Notes: generated by a model from the sequence alone, not told the origin. A stretch of DNA of 64,000 nt from Chlorocebus sabaeus (GCF_047675955.1 NC_132929.1:34154421-34218420); one strand, 5' to 3'. Positions 1-14,034 are shown, counted from the first letter of the stretch. Translations and numbers: made by a program.

Positions 1-1483
1 AACCTTATACTCTTAAAAAAAAAAAGGAAAAAAAAAAAAAAACTCAAAACATAGAAATCTTTACAACTTTCTCTAAATTTGCCTCCTATGTGAAGTCAGG
101 AAAATCATAGCTTTACTTCTAATTGAAGTGATGTAGTTGGAAAACAGAAGCAATAAATATGTCACAAGCTTCAGTTTTTGTAATGCCCCTTCTATTTCCT
201 GCATAGCAATAAGCCTGTTAATACATTAAATGTTTTTGCTTTCTCTTTCTTTAAAATGCCAATTATTTACATCTGTTTCAAAAATAAATTTGGAATGGGA
301 CATTGTGCTGTTTCACCTTCAATACTGTTAAAAATTTTAGGAAAAAAAATGTCAGAAGGCCTATCTACAATTTTAACTACTACTTAAGCAAATTACTCAT
401 CTTTAGTGGTTACCAATGATCAGTGATGATATGCTGAAAAAACTCTTCAAATATTTTGATAAAGACACAGCTTTTCTTTTCCGTATCAGACAAAAAACAT
501 AATTAGCATATTTCAGATACATGAAAAACACAAATAAGTAGGCTACAAATAAAAAGAATCATTTCATTGACATAATTTCTATCAAAGCATGAATAAAATT
601 TCACCTATCAATTGAAAAATGGAATTGAATTAGAAAGTTTAAAAGACGTAAGCAGAAACCAGACATCTACATCATGAACTTTGAAGTAGTATATGCTGCT
701 ATGTCCAGTTTGCACAACACTTAACTGTGTTCTTCAGCATAGTCACTTGTGCCCGTAGCAGCCATGTGATAAAGAAAAAAATGAGTATCAAAACCAACTC
801 CATCATAAGAAAAAGGTAAATTGATTTTCATTTCAAAACTGCCTGTGTAAAGCATTACAGAATCCTGGACCACTGAATACCACCATTCTCTGTTATCCTG
901 AGTATGTCAATTAAACAGTAATTTTTCATTAAGAGCGGAAAAATTTTATAATACAAAGAAACATCCATATTGCAATTTCTGTTTACAATTGCACACAGAA
1001 GTACAGTGTACATAAGAAATACATGTCTGCATATAACAAGGTATGTACATTGGCAAGTGATGTCTCCAATGTTGAGGTGGCCGAGCCTCCTAGCCTTGAT
1101 TGGCAGTTGAAAAAAATATATGTATTTCAATTTGTGGCAAAAGTTTATTGAGAGCCAAGTTTGCCTGCAAGTGAAGAAAATGCAGCAACGAAGAACAGGG
1201 AACACGGGGCACATAATAATATTCTAAGACTTTGTGCCATTAAGTTAAAAATATCTGTTCATAAGAAAATTGGGTTCCTTTTCCACCTCCCACCCCCAAA
1301 TTGGAATTTTCAGGCTTTAAAATTTAAGTAATTCCACCTGGTCTGAGGACATGATCTCTTGCCATTTTTTCTTCAACTGTTACTTGTGAGGGTTTAGTTT
1401 GGAGATGATGACTTAATAGGTTTCTCTTTGGAGTGAAGTTTTCCCATTGTAGGCACTAGGAAGAACCAAGGCAAAAGCTGCAG
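1..1483 (-). other. ADAM10: ADAM10 3' UTR (continues beyond window start)
   Basis: This is the sequence directly downstream of the stop codon in transcript direction. It is AT-rich, has no Alu or L1, and has no splice-like or coding structure. A canonical AATAAA (minus strand) is at 1149-1144, giving a possible short 3' UTR of roughly 350-370 nt. I found no other AATAAA or ATTAAA on the minus strand down to position 1, so the main distal poly(A) site probably lies outside the window. An interrupted A-run (T-run in the transcript) is at 16-42. Confidence 0.85.
1144..1149 (-). promoter_or_regulatory. candidate proximal poly(A) signal AATAAA in ADAM10 3' UTR
   Basis: TTTATT on the plus strand reads AATAAA in transcript direction, about 335 nt after the stop. 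The 30 nt downstream are A/T-rich. It is a sequence match only; use is not shown. Confidence 0.4.
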
Positions 1484-1578
1484 TTAGCGTCTCATGTGTC
1501 CCATTTGATAACTCTCTCGGGGCCGCTGACGCTGGGGTTGCTGAATGGGCTGTGGAGGTCTCCTCCTCTTTAAAGTGC
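1484..1578 (-). CDS. ADAM10: ADAM10 exon 16 (coding part): cytoplasmic C-terminus and stop
   Basis: The coding part is 95 nt: two bases complete Gly718, 30 codons (719-748), then TAA at 1486-1484. The acceptor is 'cacag'. The tail has a basic cluster KRRR (721-724), in the region reported as an ER-retention signal in human ADAM10, a second proline-rich stretch, an RQR motif (about 734-736) near the reported AP2-binding site, and ends GHMRR. An AluY sits in the intron only 50 nt upstream of this exon. Confidence 0.97.
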
Positions 1579-4500
1579 CTGTGAGCCACAAACAAAAGCA
1601 AAACAGATTTATCACGAGCTTTTCAATCTTTTTTTTTTTTTTTTTTTTTTTTTTTTGAGACGGAGTCTCGCTCTGTCGCCCAGGCTGGAGTGCAGTGGCC
1701 CGCTCTCTGCTCACTGCAAGCTCCGCCTCCCGGGTTCGCGCAATTCTCCTGCCTCAGCCTCCCGAGCAGCTGGGACTACAGGCGCCCGCCACCTCGCCCG
1801 GCTTATTTTTTGTATTTTTAGTAGAGACGGGGTTTCACCATGTTAGCCAGGATGGTCTCCATCTCCTGACCTCGTGATCCGCCCGTCTCGGCCTCCCAAA
1901 GTGCTGGGATTACAGGCTTGAGCCACCGCGCCCGGCCGAGCTTTTCAATCTTTAAAAGCAAAGCTGCTGTTTCAATAAGAAAGGTTTTAGTTCAGTGCTG
2001 GTCCAATAATATGGGCCACCAATGTAATTTAAAATCCTCTGATAGCCATAACAAAAAAGTTTAAAAGGTGAAATAATTTTAATATTTTTTATTTTATTTA
2101 AATTAACATAGCCAAAGTGTTATTTCAATATGTAATCAATATAAAAAATTACTAACAAAATATTTCATTTTTTATACTAAATCTTCAAACTCTGGCATGT
2201 ATTTTAATTAAAACAGCACATTTCAATGGAAACTAGCAACATTTCAGTGCTCAACAGCCACACGTATTAGATTAATCTAGATGAATATCACAGATTCTGT
2301 GGATGGAATCCATATGAGGGAATTACTAAGTGTCTTTGAGCAAACGCCTTAACCTGAGACTCAGATGCCTACACTGTAAAACAGGGATGATAATTAATGT
2401 ATATAGCCTGTTGTAAAGATTATATAATTCATATTAAAATGTTTAGCGCTTTTTGTGAGAGTTCAATAAATGACAGCTAGTTTTCTAAGCTTTTAAAGGT
2501 GCTATTTAAAATGAAATTAATATACACATAAAATGTTTCACTGAATGAGACAACAATTGGTAACAGTATCTAAAAAGTGTCATGTGGCCCTTAGAACTTC
2601 CTTAAATACTAACGTAAGTTCCAGAGTGCTAACATTGTGCATTTAAGAAAAGCAATGACATAAAAATCAAATTTTCTCTAATTCTCACTAAGATACTGTC
2701 CTAGCACGACTATTGGCCATCTTGCTCCAGACAGGTAAATGCAGGTGAACAACTGAGGGAAAACAGGGAAAAAGCATAAGAAATCTAGTTTTGAACTACT
2801 TTGTGTAAGGTAGTGGATTTGCCTGAGGCAAGACACTTTATGCGAAGTCTGAGAGCGGCAGGAGAGGGAACTGCTGCCCTGAGACAATGTCTGTCCCCAC
2901 ACCTGTAGAGAATAGCTACAAATACCTTGGAAAGGGGGAGGGATAAACAGAGGGGACTAAACAATAAGAAGGGTTTATTTCCTATCCTTTTCTCCTTCCA
3001 ATGCCCACAGCTCATCTAAAGAGGGTCCTTCCTCATGCTATGTCTCCCTGAGAGGAAAAAGGTGGAGACCAGAACTAAAGAGTTGTTTTCAGGAATGGAG
3101 AATACTTGACTATGCTTATCTGGTGAATGAATCCTCTACTCTAAGACTTTCCCACAGACTGGGATCTGTATTTCCCCATAAGCATCACCCTGGGGGAAAA
3201 TAAGCTTATGTGCCAGAAAATATTTCAAGAGCACAAACAGTAAAAACAGTAAGAGAGCTGGGTGCAGTGCACGTGCCCGCAGTCCCAGCAACTTAGGAGG
3301 CTCAGGCGGGGAGAATTGCTTGAGCTCTGGATTAAGTACAGCCTGCGCAACACAGTGAAAGAAAGAAAAAGAAAAAGAAAAAGAAGGAAGGGAGGGTGGG
3401 AGGAAGGGAAGATGGAAGGGGAGGAAGGACAACAATATGAAAAGCACAACTATTAGAATAGAAAGATCAATAATTTTAAAGTAGTTTACCATAATCATGA
3501 CAAGATGTTAGAATATATATATGTATATGTATGTATAGATGTTAGATAGTTAGAATATATATATGTATATATATAACCAGGAAAACAAATACCAAGCAAA
3601 ATTTAAAATTTCTAGTTCTAAATATTCAGACATTCAGATAAATTAGCATTAACTTAGCAGTCACTGGCCAGACTGGATTGACAAAAATCACACAAATATC
3701 AACTAAATCATTCATCCAATAATCCCATTCTTAAGGAGAAAGTACTATAACATTAGTTACTAAAGACTCATTTATAATTCAATTCTACCTGCTAAACAAT
3801 TCTGAGTTACATAAACATGTATCTTGCTCAAATATTCTTACCTGGAAGTGGTTTAGGAGGAGGCAACTTTGGATTACTACTTGGAGTGTGAACACTGCAT
3901 ATCTTAATAAATCCAGCCATTAGCATGATCAGAGCAATTCCCATAAGTAATACTGCCCACCAATGAGCCTAGAAATAAACAGATTTTTCCACTGAAAAAA
4001 AAAAAAACTACAAAATATTTTAGAATATCTTTTATAGTATTTAAAAGATAGAATAGAACACAGTATATTGTAATATTTAAAGAACATTTGTTTAGGAGTT
4101 GTATACATATGTTAGATATTTGCACATGTATATTGTTTAAATTAAAAAAAAAGTTTAAAGGAGAAAATAGAAATCACCCATAATTTCATCTCATAGAGGA
4201 AACTGCTCAATCTGATTTTTTTCAGTCTCTTTTCTACATAAAACGACATTTGTCAAACACATGAACACAAATACAAAACTGGGGTCATCTTGCATATAGT
4301 TATATTGTATTTTCCCACGTTATTAAATATTTTCTGGTTTATATTTCCTTTGTGTTTTCCCCTTACTCTTTTTTCTCCCTCAAATGGGTAATGTGACAAT
4401 GCCCTAACAAGGTTTGAGGGAGGCACATCTTACATAAGAGTGTGCAAAGCCAATCATCACACTTATGAACTACAAAAGGATCTCCTCTTACTCTTACAGA

Positions 4501-7500
4501 CTATGTTTTGTTTGCGTTTATACTTTCCATGGCTTAGAAAGCATGTAACTTGCTTTAAATTCTACTAGTGAATAGATTTTAAAATTACTCTTTAACCTAT
4601 ATTGCTTTCTAATTATCAAAGTTAAGACTGAAATTCTATCTCTTTTGAGACACCCTTTTCCTCTTCTATTTCATTTGGAATCTGAGACTCGGACTAGTTA
4701 TGAAATTACTTTTTATGTACACTAGTTTTCATTACATTATATATAATATCTTTATTTTATTCATTAGTTTATAGATTAACTATCTTTAATTTTAAATATG
4801 AAAAGTGGAAGAAGATATATATTTTAGCAGCAGGCAAAGTTCATCCAGTCTTAGAAAAAACCAAAACTTCACTTTTAAACTGAACTATATTAAACAAATC
4901 AATTAGCCAAACAGAAAAACCTTCAAAAATTATTGATAAATTTATAGGAAAATTAATGTGTCTAGTCTCAAATTATATTTTGCAATTCCAAATATTCAAA
5001 CTTTGTTTTAAGACATGTACTAATAAACATCATACAAAATATTTACAACTTTAAAACTGAACCTTTACATTTATTTAACACAGATCATTGTAACACATAT
5101 ATAGTTACTACTGATTGTTTCTATGACTTAGGGACTTAAACTGGGTACCACTTCTACACTGTTTACTTTTTCCAGCAGTCTTTATGTAATTAAAGTAATA
5201 CTAATGCTAATTTTAGCATTAATGAGAGTAATGCTAAAATTAAAAGGCACGTTGTGGCAAAATATCCCAAGCCACTTTTTCTGTGTATACATAAAGCCTT
5301 TCCTACTTTCTAAAAATTTGTTTTATTTTGAACTCAAACTTAAAGAAAAGTTGCAAGTACAATTCAAAAACCTTTTAAAAACCTGAGGCCGGGCACGGTG
5401 GCTCCCAGCACTTTGGGAGGCTGGGGCGGGTGGATCACCTGAGGTCAGGAGTTCGAGACCAGCCGGGCCAACATGGGGAAACCTGGTCTCTACTAAAAAC
5501 ACAAAAATTAGCCAGGCATGATGGTGGGTGCCTGTAATCCCAGCGACTTAGGAGGCTGAGCAGGGAGAATCGCTTGAACCCGGAAGGCAGAGGTTGCAGT
5601 GAGCCGAGACTGCGCCACTGCACTCCAGCCTTGGCCACAGAATGAGACTCCACCTCAAACAAACAAACAAACAAAAACAAAAACCTTTTAAAAATCTGGA
5701 AGCACCTCAGAGTAAGTTGCTAGCACTATGCTGTTACTCCTGAACATTTTAGCATATAATTTCTACAACATAAGGGTGGCCTCCTAGATAACAAGACAAT
5801 CACCAAAATCAGGAAATCAGGGCTGATATATCACTAACATTTAATCCTCAGACCCCATTCAGGTTTTGCCTTTTGTCCCAATATCATCCAGTTCAGAATC
5901 GTGTGCTATATTTAGCCACCATGTTTCTTTACTCTCCTTTGATTTGGAAATATTCCAGTCTTTCCTTGTTTTTTTATGACCTTGATACTTTTGAAGATTA
6001 TAGGGCAGTTATTTTGTATGGGAATGTCCTTCAATTTGGGTTTCTCTGGTGTTTCTTTGTGATCAAATTCAGGTCACACATCTTTGGTAAGAATATCACA
6101 GATGCTGTGTTCTCGCTGCATCCTATCAGGTAACACGTGATTTTTATTTCATTACTGCTGATGTTAACTTGATCACGGGATTAAGGTATTATCTGCCAAA
6201 TTTTACCATGATTCTTGTTTCTCTTTTGTAGACAATGAATATTTTGGAGGGACGTAATTTGGAAGTATGTAAATATCCTGTTCTTCATCAAACTTTCAAT
6301 GTATTCATTTACTTATTCCCTCATGGTTTCCTATTTTATATACATATAATCAGTTACTGACATTATTGTGTTTTTTGAACATGTCCTCATCATTCTTTGA
6401 GCCCTTTCTTACTTTCTGGCCGAACAAGAAGTTCCAGATTTATCTTGTTCTTTTCCTACCCCAGCCTTGGAATCTGCCATTTCTCCAAAAAGCCCTGGTT
6501 TCTTTTAGTCCTAACCCTCCTATGTAGACACCTTCCTCATCCTACTTGCACTCTTGACATCCCATGCCAGTCATTCCTCCACAGGGGTGCACTTCTCACC
6601 CTGCTTGGGCTCTGAAACCCCATACTGGTAGTCTTCCCCATCCCACACCTTCTGAACCTATTCAGGTTCCAACACTCTACTCTGTGCCACTGAGTTTGGC
6701 ATGGATGCCTACCTTGCTTGGGCTCACCTAATGGCTTTAGGAATTAACTGCTTCAAAAAAAGGAGAAGGAACAAAAAAGGGAAAGAGATACATACATACA
6801 TACATACATACACACGCACACACACACATACTTATATATATATTCAATTTTAAAATCAAACTTGGAATGATTTACACTTGAGTGTCATTTCTCAGTCTTG
6901 TTTAATTCTCAGATTAGATTTCTGTACAGAAGAGTCCCACAAACACCTTCCTTCTCTTTATTTTCATGTTTATTGTTCAATCTGTAAAAACTGTATCATG
7001 GTTGTCCCTCACATTGCTTGTTATTGCAGGGACTGCAAACTAAAAAGCTTACATGGCAGGTAAGGTGGAATGCAATTCAACCTTACTGCTTAAAGATCTG
7101 ATTTTTCAAGAGAAGCAATATATTGGAATTTTTATTTAAAATCTATTTTTAAATGCTGGCAAACCTGTGAGAAATTTCTTAAAACAATGTGTAGACTGTA
7201 AAAAACATGCTGACAGGGCTGAATCTGCCTTGGAAATTAAAACTTTACAATCTGCTTTTTAAAAGCGACTTCTTGAGACTGTCAGATTTTTTTTTTTTTT
7301 CCTACAAAAATCATGTTCAGAGTTCTGCTCTCCTTGTTAGTCTTTAGGATGATGTTCCCATTCCTTTATTATATAGATATTCCATAGACTCCTATTGTTT
7401 TTTGTTTTTATTCATCCTCAAATAACAGACCTGCTACTTATCGTAAGACAGGGTAGAAGGCCACTCTCAGTCTGTCAAAACAGTATGGGACCATTTTGAG

Positions 7501-10500
7501 TAATGCAGTTTAGCATCTCTGGCCCCCATCCATCAAATGCCTGTAGAGCCCCTTCAGTTACTCTGACAACAACCGTACACTTCCAAACACCTAGTGGGGA
7601 AGTAGCAACACCTCTAATGTGAGCCAATCCATGAGTGCAAAGGCTTAAGAGTTTTCCTACTAGCTTTCTCAGGTTGATGGGCAAGTTGGGTACAGGAGAT
7701 ACAGATCTATTCCTAAAGTCATTATCATCTTGAATGTATTTCCTTCCTTCATCTTTACTTTCATTTTTATGAAAATATGGCCAACAGTGTTATGGCTACC
7801 TAAAATATGGAACTGACCATGTTACTCCTTTGTGTCAAACCCTTCTTTGAATGCTTCCCACCAAAGATTTCCAAGACAGACCATTATGTAGGAGACAGGA
7901 AAAACAGCAAAAGCAAAAACTTGAGCACATGATAAAGTACAGCAAAGTGTATATGATTCCACCTTTTTAAAAAGTATATATCCTTAGAGTGGTATAGACA
8001 GTTTCAAAGAATACACAAGAAATCCATCCTGGAAAGACTGGGGGTCTGGGGGGAAAGGCCTACTTTTGAATGTATTACTTTGTCAATTAAAGAAAGAATA
8101 ATCAAACTTTTCAAAAGAAAAAAAGTAGAAAAAAATGTTTGTTTTGCAAAATTCATACTTCTGTGACTTTTTCACAGGCTCTATCCCCATAAAATATTTC
8201 TGTACTCTCTACTTCTACTAAATATTCTTAAGAACTTAGCTTGGCCAGGCATGGTGGCTCACTTCTGTAATCCTAGCACTGTGGGAAGCTGGGGCGGGTG
8301 GATCACCTGAGGTCAGGTGTTCAAGACCAGCCTGGCCAACATGGTGAAACCCCATCTGTACTAAAATACAAAAATTAGCCAAGCCTGATGGCAGGTGCCT
8401 GTAATCCCAGCTACTTGGGAGGCTGAGACAGGAGAACCGCTTGAACCTGGGAGATGGTGGTTGCAGTGAGCTGAGATTACGCCACTGCACTCCAGCCTAG
8501 GTGGCTGAGTGAGACTCCATTTCAAAAATAAATAAAAAAAGAACTTAGTTCTGGCATTACTGCCTTAAAGGCTTTTCCTAATAGGTTCTCCTAGTTCTGT
8601 GAAAACAGCATACAGACTGAAGATACGTTTCTCTGGCCTGTGTTCTCTATCCCAAACTGACCTGTGAGCTCCCTGGACTTATATCCTATTACCTCAGTAC
8701 CTAAACAACAAACACAATACCTGTTGAACTAGTTATTACAAGTAAGTCAGTATTTAAATACTGACCTTGAAACATATCTAACAGCTCATTTATTATTTCT
8801 AGATTGCCTACACATACAAATAATGTGACAAGGCCATTACAATAGAGATAGGACAGTAAAACTGGTTTGGATATATTTAATGATAGTCTTTTTAGTACCT
8901 ACACACTTTGTTTTTTTGTTTGTTTGTTTTCTTTTCTTTTCTTTTCTTTTAAAAGACAGGGTCTTGCTCTGTCACCCAGGCTGGAATGCAATGGTGCAAT
9001 CACGGCTCACTGCAGCCTTGCCCTCCTGGGCTGTGGTGATCCTCCTGAGTAGCTGGGACTACAAGGTACATGCTGCCACACCCTGCGAATTCATTTATTT
9101 ATTTATTTGCGTACACAGGGTCTTGCTAGGTTGTCCAGGTCAGTCTTCAACTGCTGTTCTCCAGCAATTCTCCCTCCTCAACCTCCCAAAGTGCTAAGAT
9201 TAAAGGTATAAGCTACCGTACCTGGCCTATAGATTTAAATAAAGCACCATAGAAGTACACACTATGGCAGTAAGAGAGGCAGACTGGAGACAGAAAGCCC
9301 AGATTTAATAGAGGTTAAAACTGTAGAAAACAAAAGTAAAAAGAACCTAGTCCCAGTTCAGATCAACAGATATATAATAAAATATGGCACTCAAGCCGTT
9401 GAGAACTTCCAGTTCCTTCTAGCACAGTATTCCTGACTTTCTTCTAAATTTTTTCAGGTAACTATGTATCACAAGCCCAGTGCTCGAGATGTTTTAGTCG
9501 CAATGATGGTAGCTTTTGTGAATTTAGCGTGTGGTGAAATGGAACATGGCAACAGACAGAAGATAGCAAGAAAAACTAAACAAAACAACAGTGTATCTGA
9601 AAACATAAGTACGGCCACCTTTGATAGTTTTTCTTTTTAAAAGAGAATGAGTTAAATGCTAAATTGCATGCTATCTCCTTTAAACATACTATAAAATCAG
9701 GGAAAGGAATACTAACTAGGCTAGTAAATGTAAAATATGCATTTCTCTCAAAAGAAAAGATCACAAATTGCCCACCTGTTAGTCTGAATGAAAGGGGAGC
9801 TGTCATTCATTCAATGAACATGTACTGAGTGTAAACTGAGTGTCAGAGTCTTATATCTCAGAGACAAGGGTGTTAAGCAAAACTTTAGGGACAAAGAGAA
9901 GACATCCAACCATTTTTCAAAAACTCAAGAAGTTTTTCAACCCAGAAAATAATTCTACATAAGAAACAGAGACATGATGTTTAATACAGGCACTTAAACA
10001 TAGCCAATAATAAAGTAAAAAGTCAAAATTAAAGTCTAATTTATTATGTCTTAATTACAATAGTATTTAATATGATAATCTAAATATAAACAAAAAGAAA
10101 AAACCTGTTTGGTATCAAAATGATCAAGCAAGCATCATCTAAAAAAAGTGCACGAGCGAGGACAGGGAACACATGCACTCAAGTCTCTTTAGACATAAGA
10201 TAATCTACTGTTCTTAAAGACCTCTAGAAAGTCAACCATATACTCCTTTCAATGAATACTCCAGTGATGAACAATGCTCACTCTCAGCAAATGCATTCTT
10301 GAGTTTCTATGGGTCACAAGACCATGTGGGGCCCACAGTTCCTTGTCATGATACTGATTATGTCATCCCTATAGGGGCAGTCCGGACTTTGACCATATAC
10401 TCCTCTTATCCTTCAAACTCCCACCACCACCACTAGCAGCAGCAGCAACGGCAATCTGCCAAGCAGAAAGCAACTTGCTACTAAACTTTTGGTTACTTCA

Positions 10501-13500
10501 AGCTCAGCCAGGGTAAGTAAGATAAAATCTCACTAACAGGAACCCGAAAACATTCCAGTTTCAAAGTTAATATGCACAATTTTTACTCTTTTCCATATAA
10601 ATTATTACATTTGAGAAATCTGCTTCACTCATCGAGCAGATGTATACTGTGTCCTCACTATATGCTAAAAACCCTCCAGTAATATTATATCTTTGTTGTT
10701 AAAGTTTCATAAGTGCTATGCTATCTATGTGGCCTGTTACACAAAGCAATGAAAACCACCTTCTATTTTCAACATATCAGGATGACAAAATGGAAAATTT
10801 CTGTTACAAGTCTTTTTAAAAAGGAGTCATCATATCGCAGAGACTGAAAAAAAGGCAGACAAACTATTAGCATGCACCCTCAACCACTGACTCAGTGGGT
10901 CTGGAATGGAACCTGAGAATTTGCATTTCTATGAAGTTCCCAGGGGATGCTGATGCTACTTCTCAGGCCTACACTTTGAGATCATCGCTCTCAATCAGGA
11001 GTTGGCAAGTATTTCCCATAAAAGCCCAGATAAACATTTTAGGTTTGTTGGGGTCATACAGTCACTGTTGCAGCCACTCAAAGTGCCAAAGCAGCCACAG
11101 ACAATGTGTAAACAAATGGGTGTGGCCATGGTACAATAAAATGTTATTTAACAATACAGAAATTTGAATTTCATATGATTTTTAAAAGACTGTTATTTTG
11201 ATAATTTAAAAATTTTTTTTCAATCATTTAAAAACGTAAAAACTGTTCTTAGCGTCTGAGCCACACAGAAATTGGCATGGGCTGGATTTGGCCCATGGGC
11301 CATAGTTTGCCAACCCCCATTCTAGATGAGTGGTTCTTAACCCTGGCTCTTCATCAGAATTAACTGGAGAGTTTTGAAAGACCCAGATACTTAAACCCAA
11401 GAGATTCTGATTTAATCAGTCCAAACCCCAGGGTGATTCTGGTATACAACCAGGATTGAGAACTACTGCTATTAATCAATATTTTCCCAAATGACATCTA
11501 AGGATATTTATGACTTAAGTCTTTTCACGATAAAAGGTTCTAGGGTTAGGTAAGTTTGGAAAATGAAGTTTAAAATATTTATTTATTGCAGGACTTCTTA
11601 TAACCTTCTCACGAACCTCCAAGAAAGGTCTATAGTATGGAGCAGTGTTTTCCAGATTCATTTGACCATTGAAGCCTTAGAACATCTAATGGGACTAGTG
11701 TTCTGTTATGCATTTGGAAAACAGTGCTCTAAATCTTTCATTCATAAAGAATACCAGACACTTAATACTTAGATGCATAAAATTATAGCAAAATATGACA
11801 GTGGAAATTAATTTTAAAATGAGAAGGTGTTTGACTCTTGAAAAACTAGCAATAAAAAAATACAAACTCCTGATAAATCCACACAAATTAAAAAGAAAAA
11901 TGCCACAAAATTATCAGGCAATGATTTTTAAAAGGAGGGGAAACACAACAATAAATTTGAAAAATAAAAGTCAAGGTAAGAGGTGGTTTTCTACAATGTC
12001 AAACCTAACATGAAAGATACAGAAAAATCAGAACACATCAACTATAGAAGAAACTGGAAATGAATTACCACTGCCCTCAATCCCTAATTAAAGAAAAGGA
12101 GATGCCGAAACAAGGTCTCAACAGATTCACTAATGAATGCTCTTAAACGTTTCAAGAATTAGATGACTCTTTGATAAATCCCAAGGATGTTTATCATTTT
12201 CTCCTGTCCAGACACACATCAGGCACTCAGCAAATACAGTAAATGTATTTGGAAAAATCAAAACATAGTTGTTAACACAAAAAAGAAAGTATCGCTTCCA
12301 CGGTACCAGTAGCAGCAGTCAATAACCCATGCACTGAAGTTCTAAATTGTTAAAGTTCTTTTTTTTTTTTTTTTTTTGAGACGGAGTCTCGCTCTGTCGC
12401 CCAGGCTGGAGTGCAGTGGCGCGATCTCGGCTCACTGCAAGCTCCGCCTCCCGGGTTCACGCCATTCTCCTGCCTCAGCCTCCTGAGTAGCTGTGACTAC
12501 AGGCGCCTGCCACCGCGCCCGGCTAATTTTTTGTATTTTTAGTAGAGACGGGGTTTCACCGTGGTCTCGGTCTCCTGACCTTGTGATCCGCCCACCTCGG
12601 CCTCCCAAAGTGCTGGGATTACAGGCGTGAGCCACCGCGCCCGGCCGTTAAAGTTCTTCGTACTCTACCCTGCATGAGGAGAAAAGCTGCCATATTGTAC
12701 CACAGAAAGAAGACAAAAGGCCACCAGGCACCACTAGAAAGGAAAGTAGTGAAACTAATCCCTCACTTCTTTCACAGCTTCTTACACCACAGCATCCTGA
12801 TAATCTGTATTACTAACTGCAAGGGCACTTCGCTAACATGATAAACCCTGGTATGCAAGTAAACTATGCACATAAGCAAATGAGACAAGTAACTTGCAAA
12901 GAAGTGGATGTTTATTATCTTACTGCTTGATGTGGTTAATGCCCACAAATGCACCAACAGCCTAGCGGTATTCTTCACACATTATGAGCATGCTATTCGA
13001 AAGACTGGCATATGACTGTCAACGATGATATAAAATAAAGGTATGTTCTACCCTACACACACTTAAAGTCAATGTCTATAAACGTGAAAGTGTCTGATTA
13101 ATTCGTTCTAGAGCACAAGAAAAGACTTCATGTTGCCAATTCGTTGTGAAACATTTCATTAATCCTCACATCTAAAATATAAGGAGAAAAGGTCTTAAAA
13201 ATCCTTAGAAGATCATGTCTATTAGATATTTTTAAAGTGAAAATAAATGAGCACTTGAAATTCTAAATAATGTAATGAGTCAAAATTAGAGCTAACAGAG
13301 AAAAGTGAAAAAATACTATGTTTAAATGATATGATTTCATACCCCAAAAATCCAAAGTATCTAGCACAATATATACTCAGTAGAACGTAATTCTGAGATC
13401 CCCTTTCCTTTTCTGCATACACTGTCCTCTATAGTAGACAAGTATACCAAATTTCAACTTTTCTTATTAGATATAATCAGGGGGGAAAAAAAAGCTGAGT

Positions 13501-13982
13501 TGAAAATAAAGAAGGGCCAAGAAAGGTAAGTTGCTTGAAGTCACAGAATTGATAAATGCCAGAAAGATTATTTGAATCCTTACGTGATTCTCAAACCTGT
13601 GCTCTTTCCACTATACCATTGTACCAGAAGAGAAGTTCAGTTTGACAGGTATTTACTAGAACTTACTATGCAATAAGCACAGGAATTAAAAAAAAAAAAA
13701 AAGAGTAACATGTTTTAAGGAAACCTAAGTTAGGTCAACTGCTCAAGTATTTGGTTTGAAACCTACGTAGATCTCCTAAATCCAATTTCAACAATCCTTC
13801 TACTCCATGATTATTACATATCTAAAAACCACATATCCTAAAGTGTCCTAGGAATGGTAAACATCATTTTAAATGCTGGAGGTAACTATAAAATTTTTAC
13901 TCTAGAATGTTATTAGAAGAGTATCAAAAAAGAGTGACATCCCAAACAACATCTTTTGTGCTTTAAGGCATCCATAGTCCTG

Positions 13983-14034
<52 letters not shown>

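Larger units (their letters stand above)
1579..3841 (-). other. ADAM10: ADAM10 intron 15
   Basis: GT-AG intron of 2263 nt. Apart from the AluY at its 3' end, a MIR, an Alu fragment with purine-rich tail and a TA/TG-rich stretch, I recognise nothing in 1953-2327 or 2483-3250. Long frames at 2678-3015 and 3136-3498 have no protein-family resemblance. Confidence 0.9.

Noticed and set aside
855..1214. 119-codon open frame on minus strand in the 3' UTR
   Set aside because: It lies downstream of the ADAM10 stop, has no family resemblance and no start context of note; an AT-rich chance frame.
1655..1877. Open frames on plus strand with '[14 protein letters not shown]'-type protein
   Set aside because: These are the well-known spurious translations of Alu. 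The same holds for the many similar frames at 5435, 8236, 24133, 28129, 28602, 32703, 38348, 40070, 48284, 51326 and 56211.
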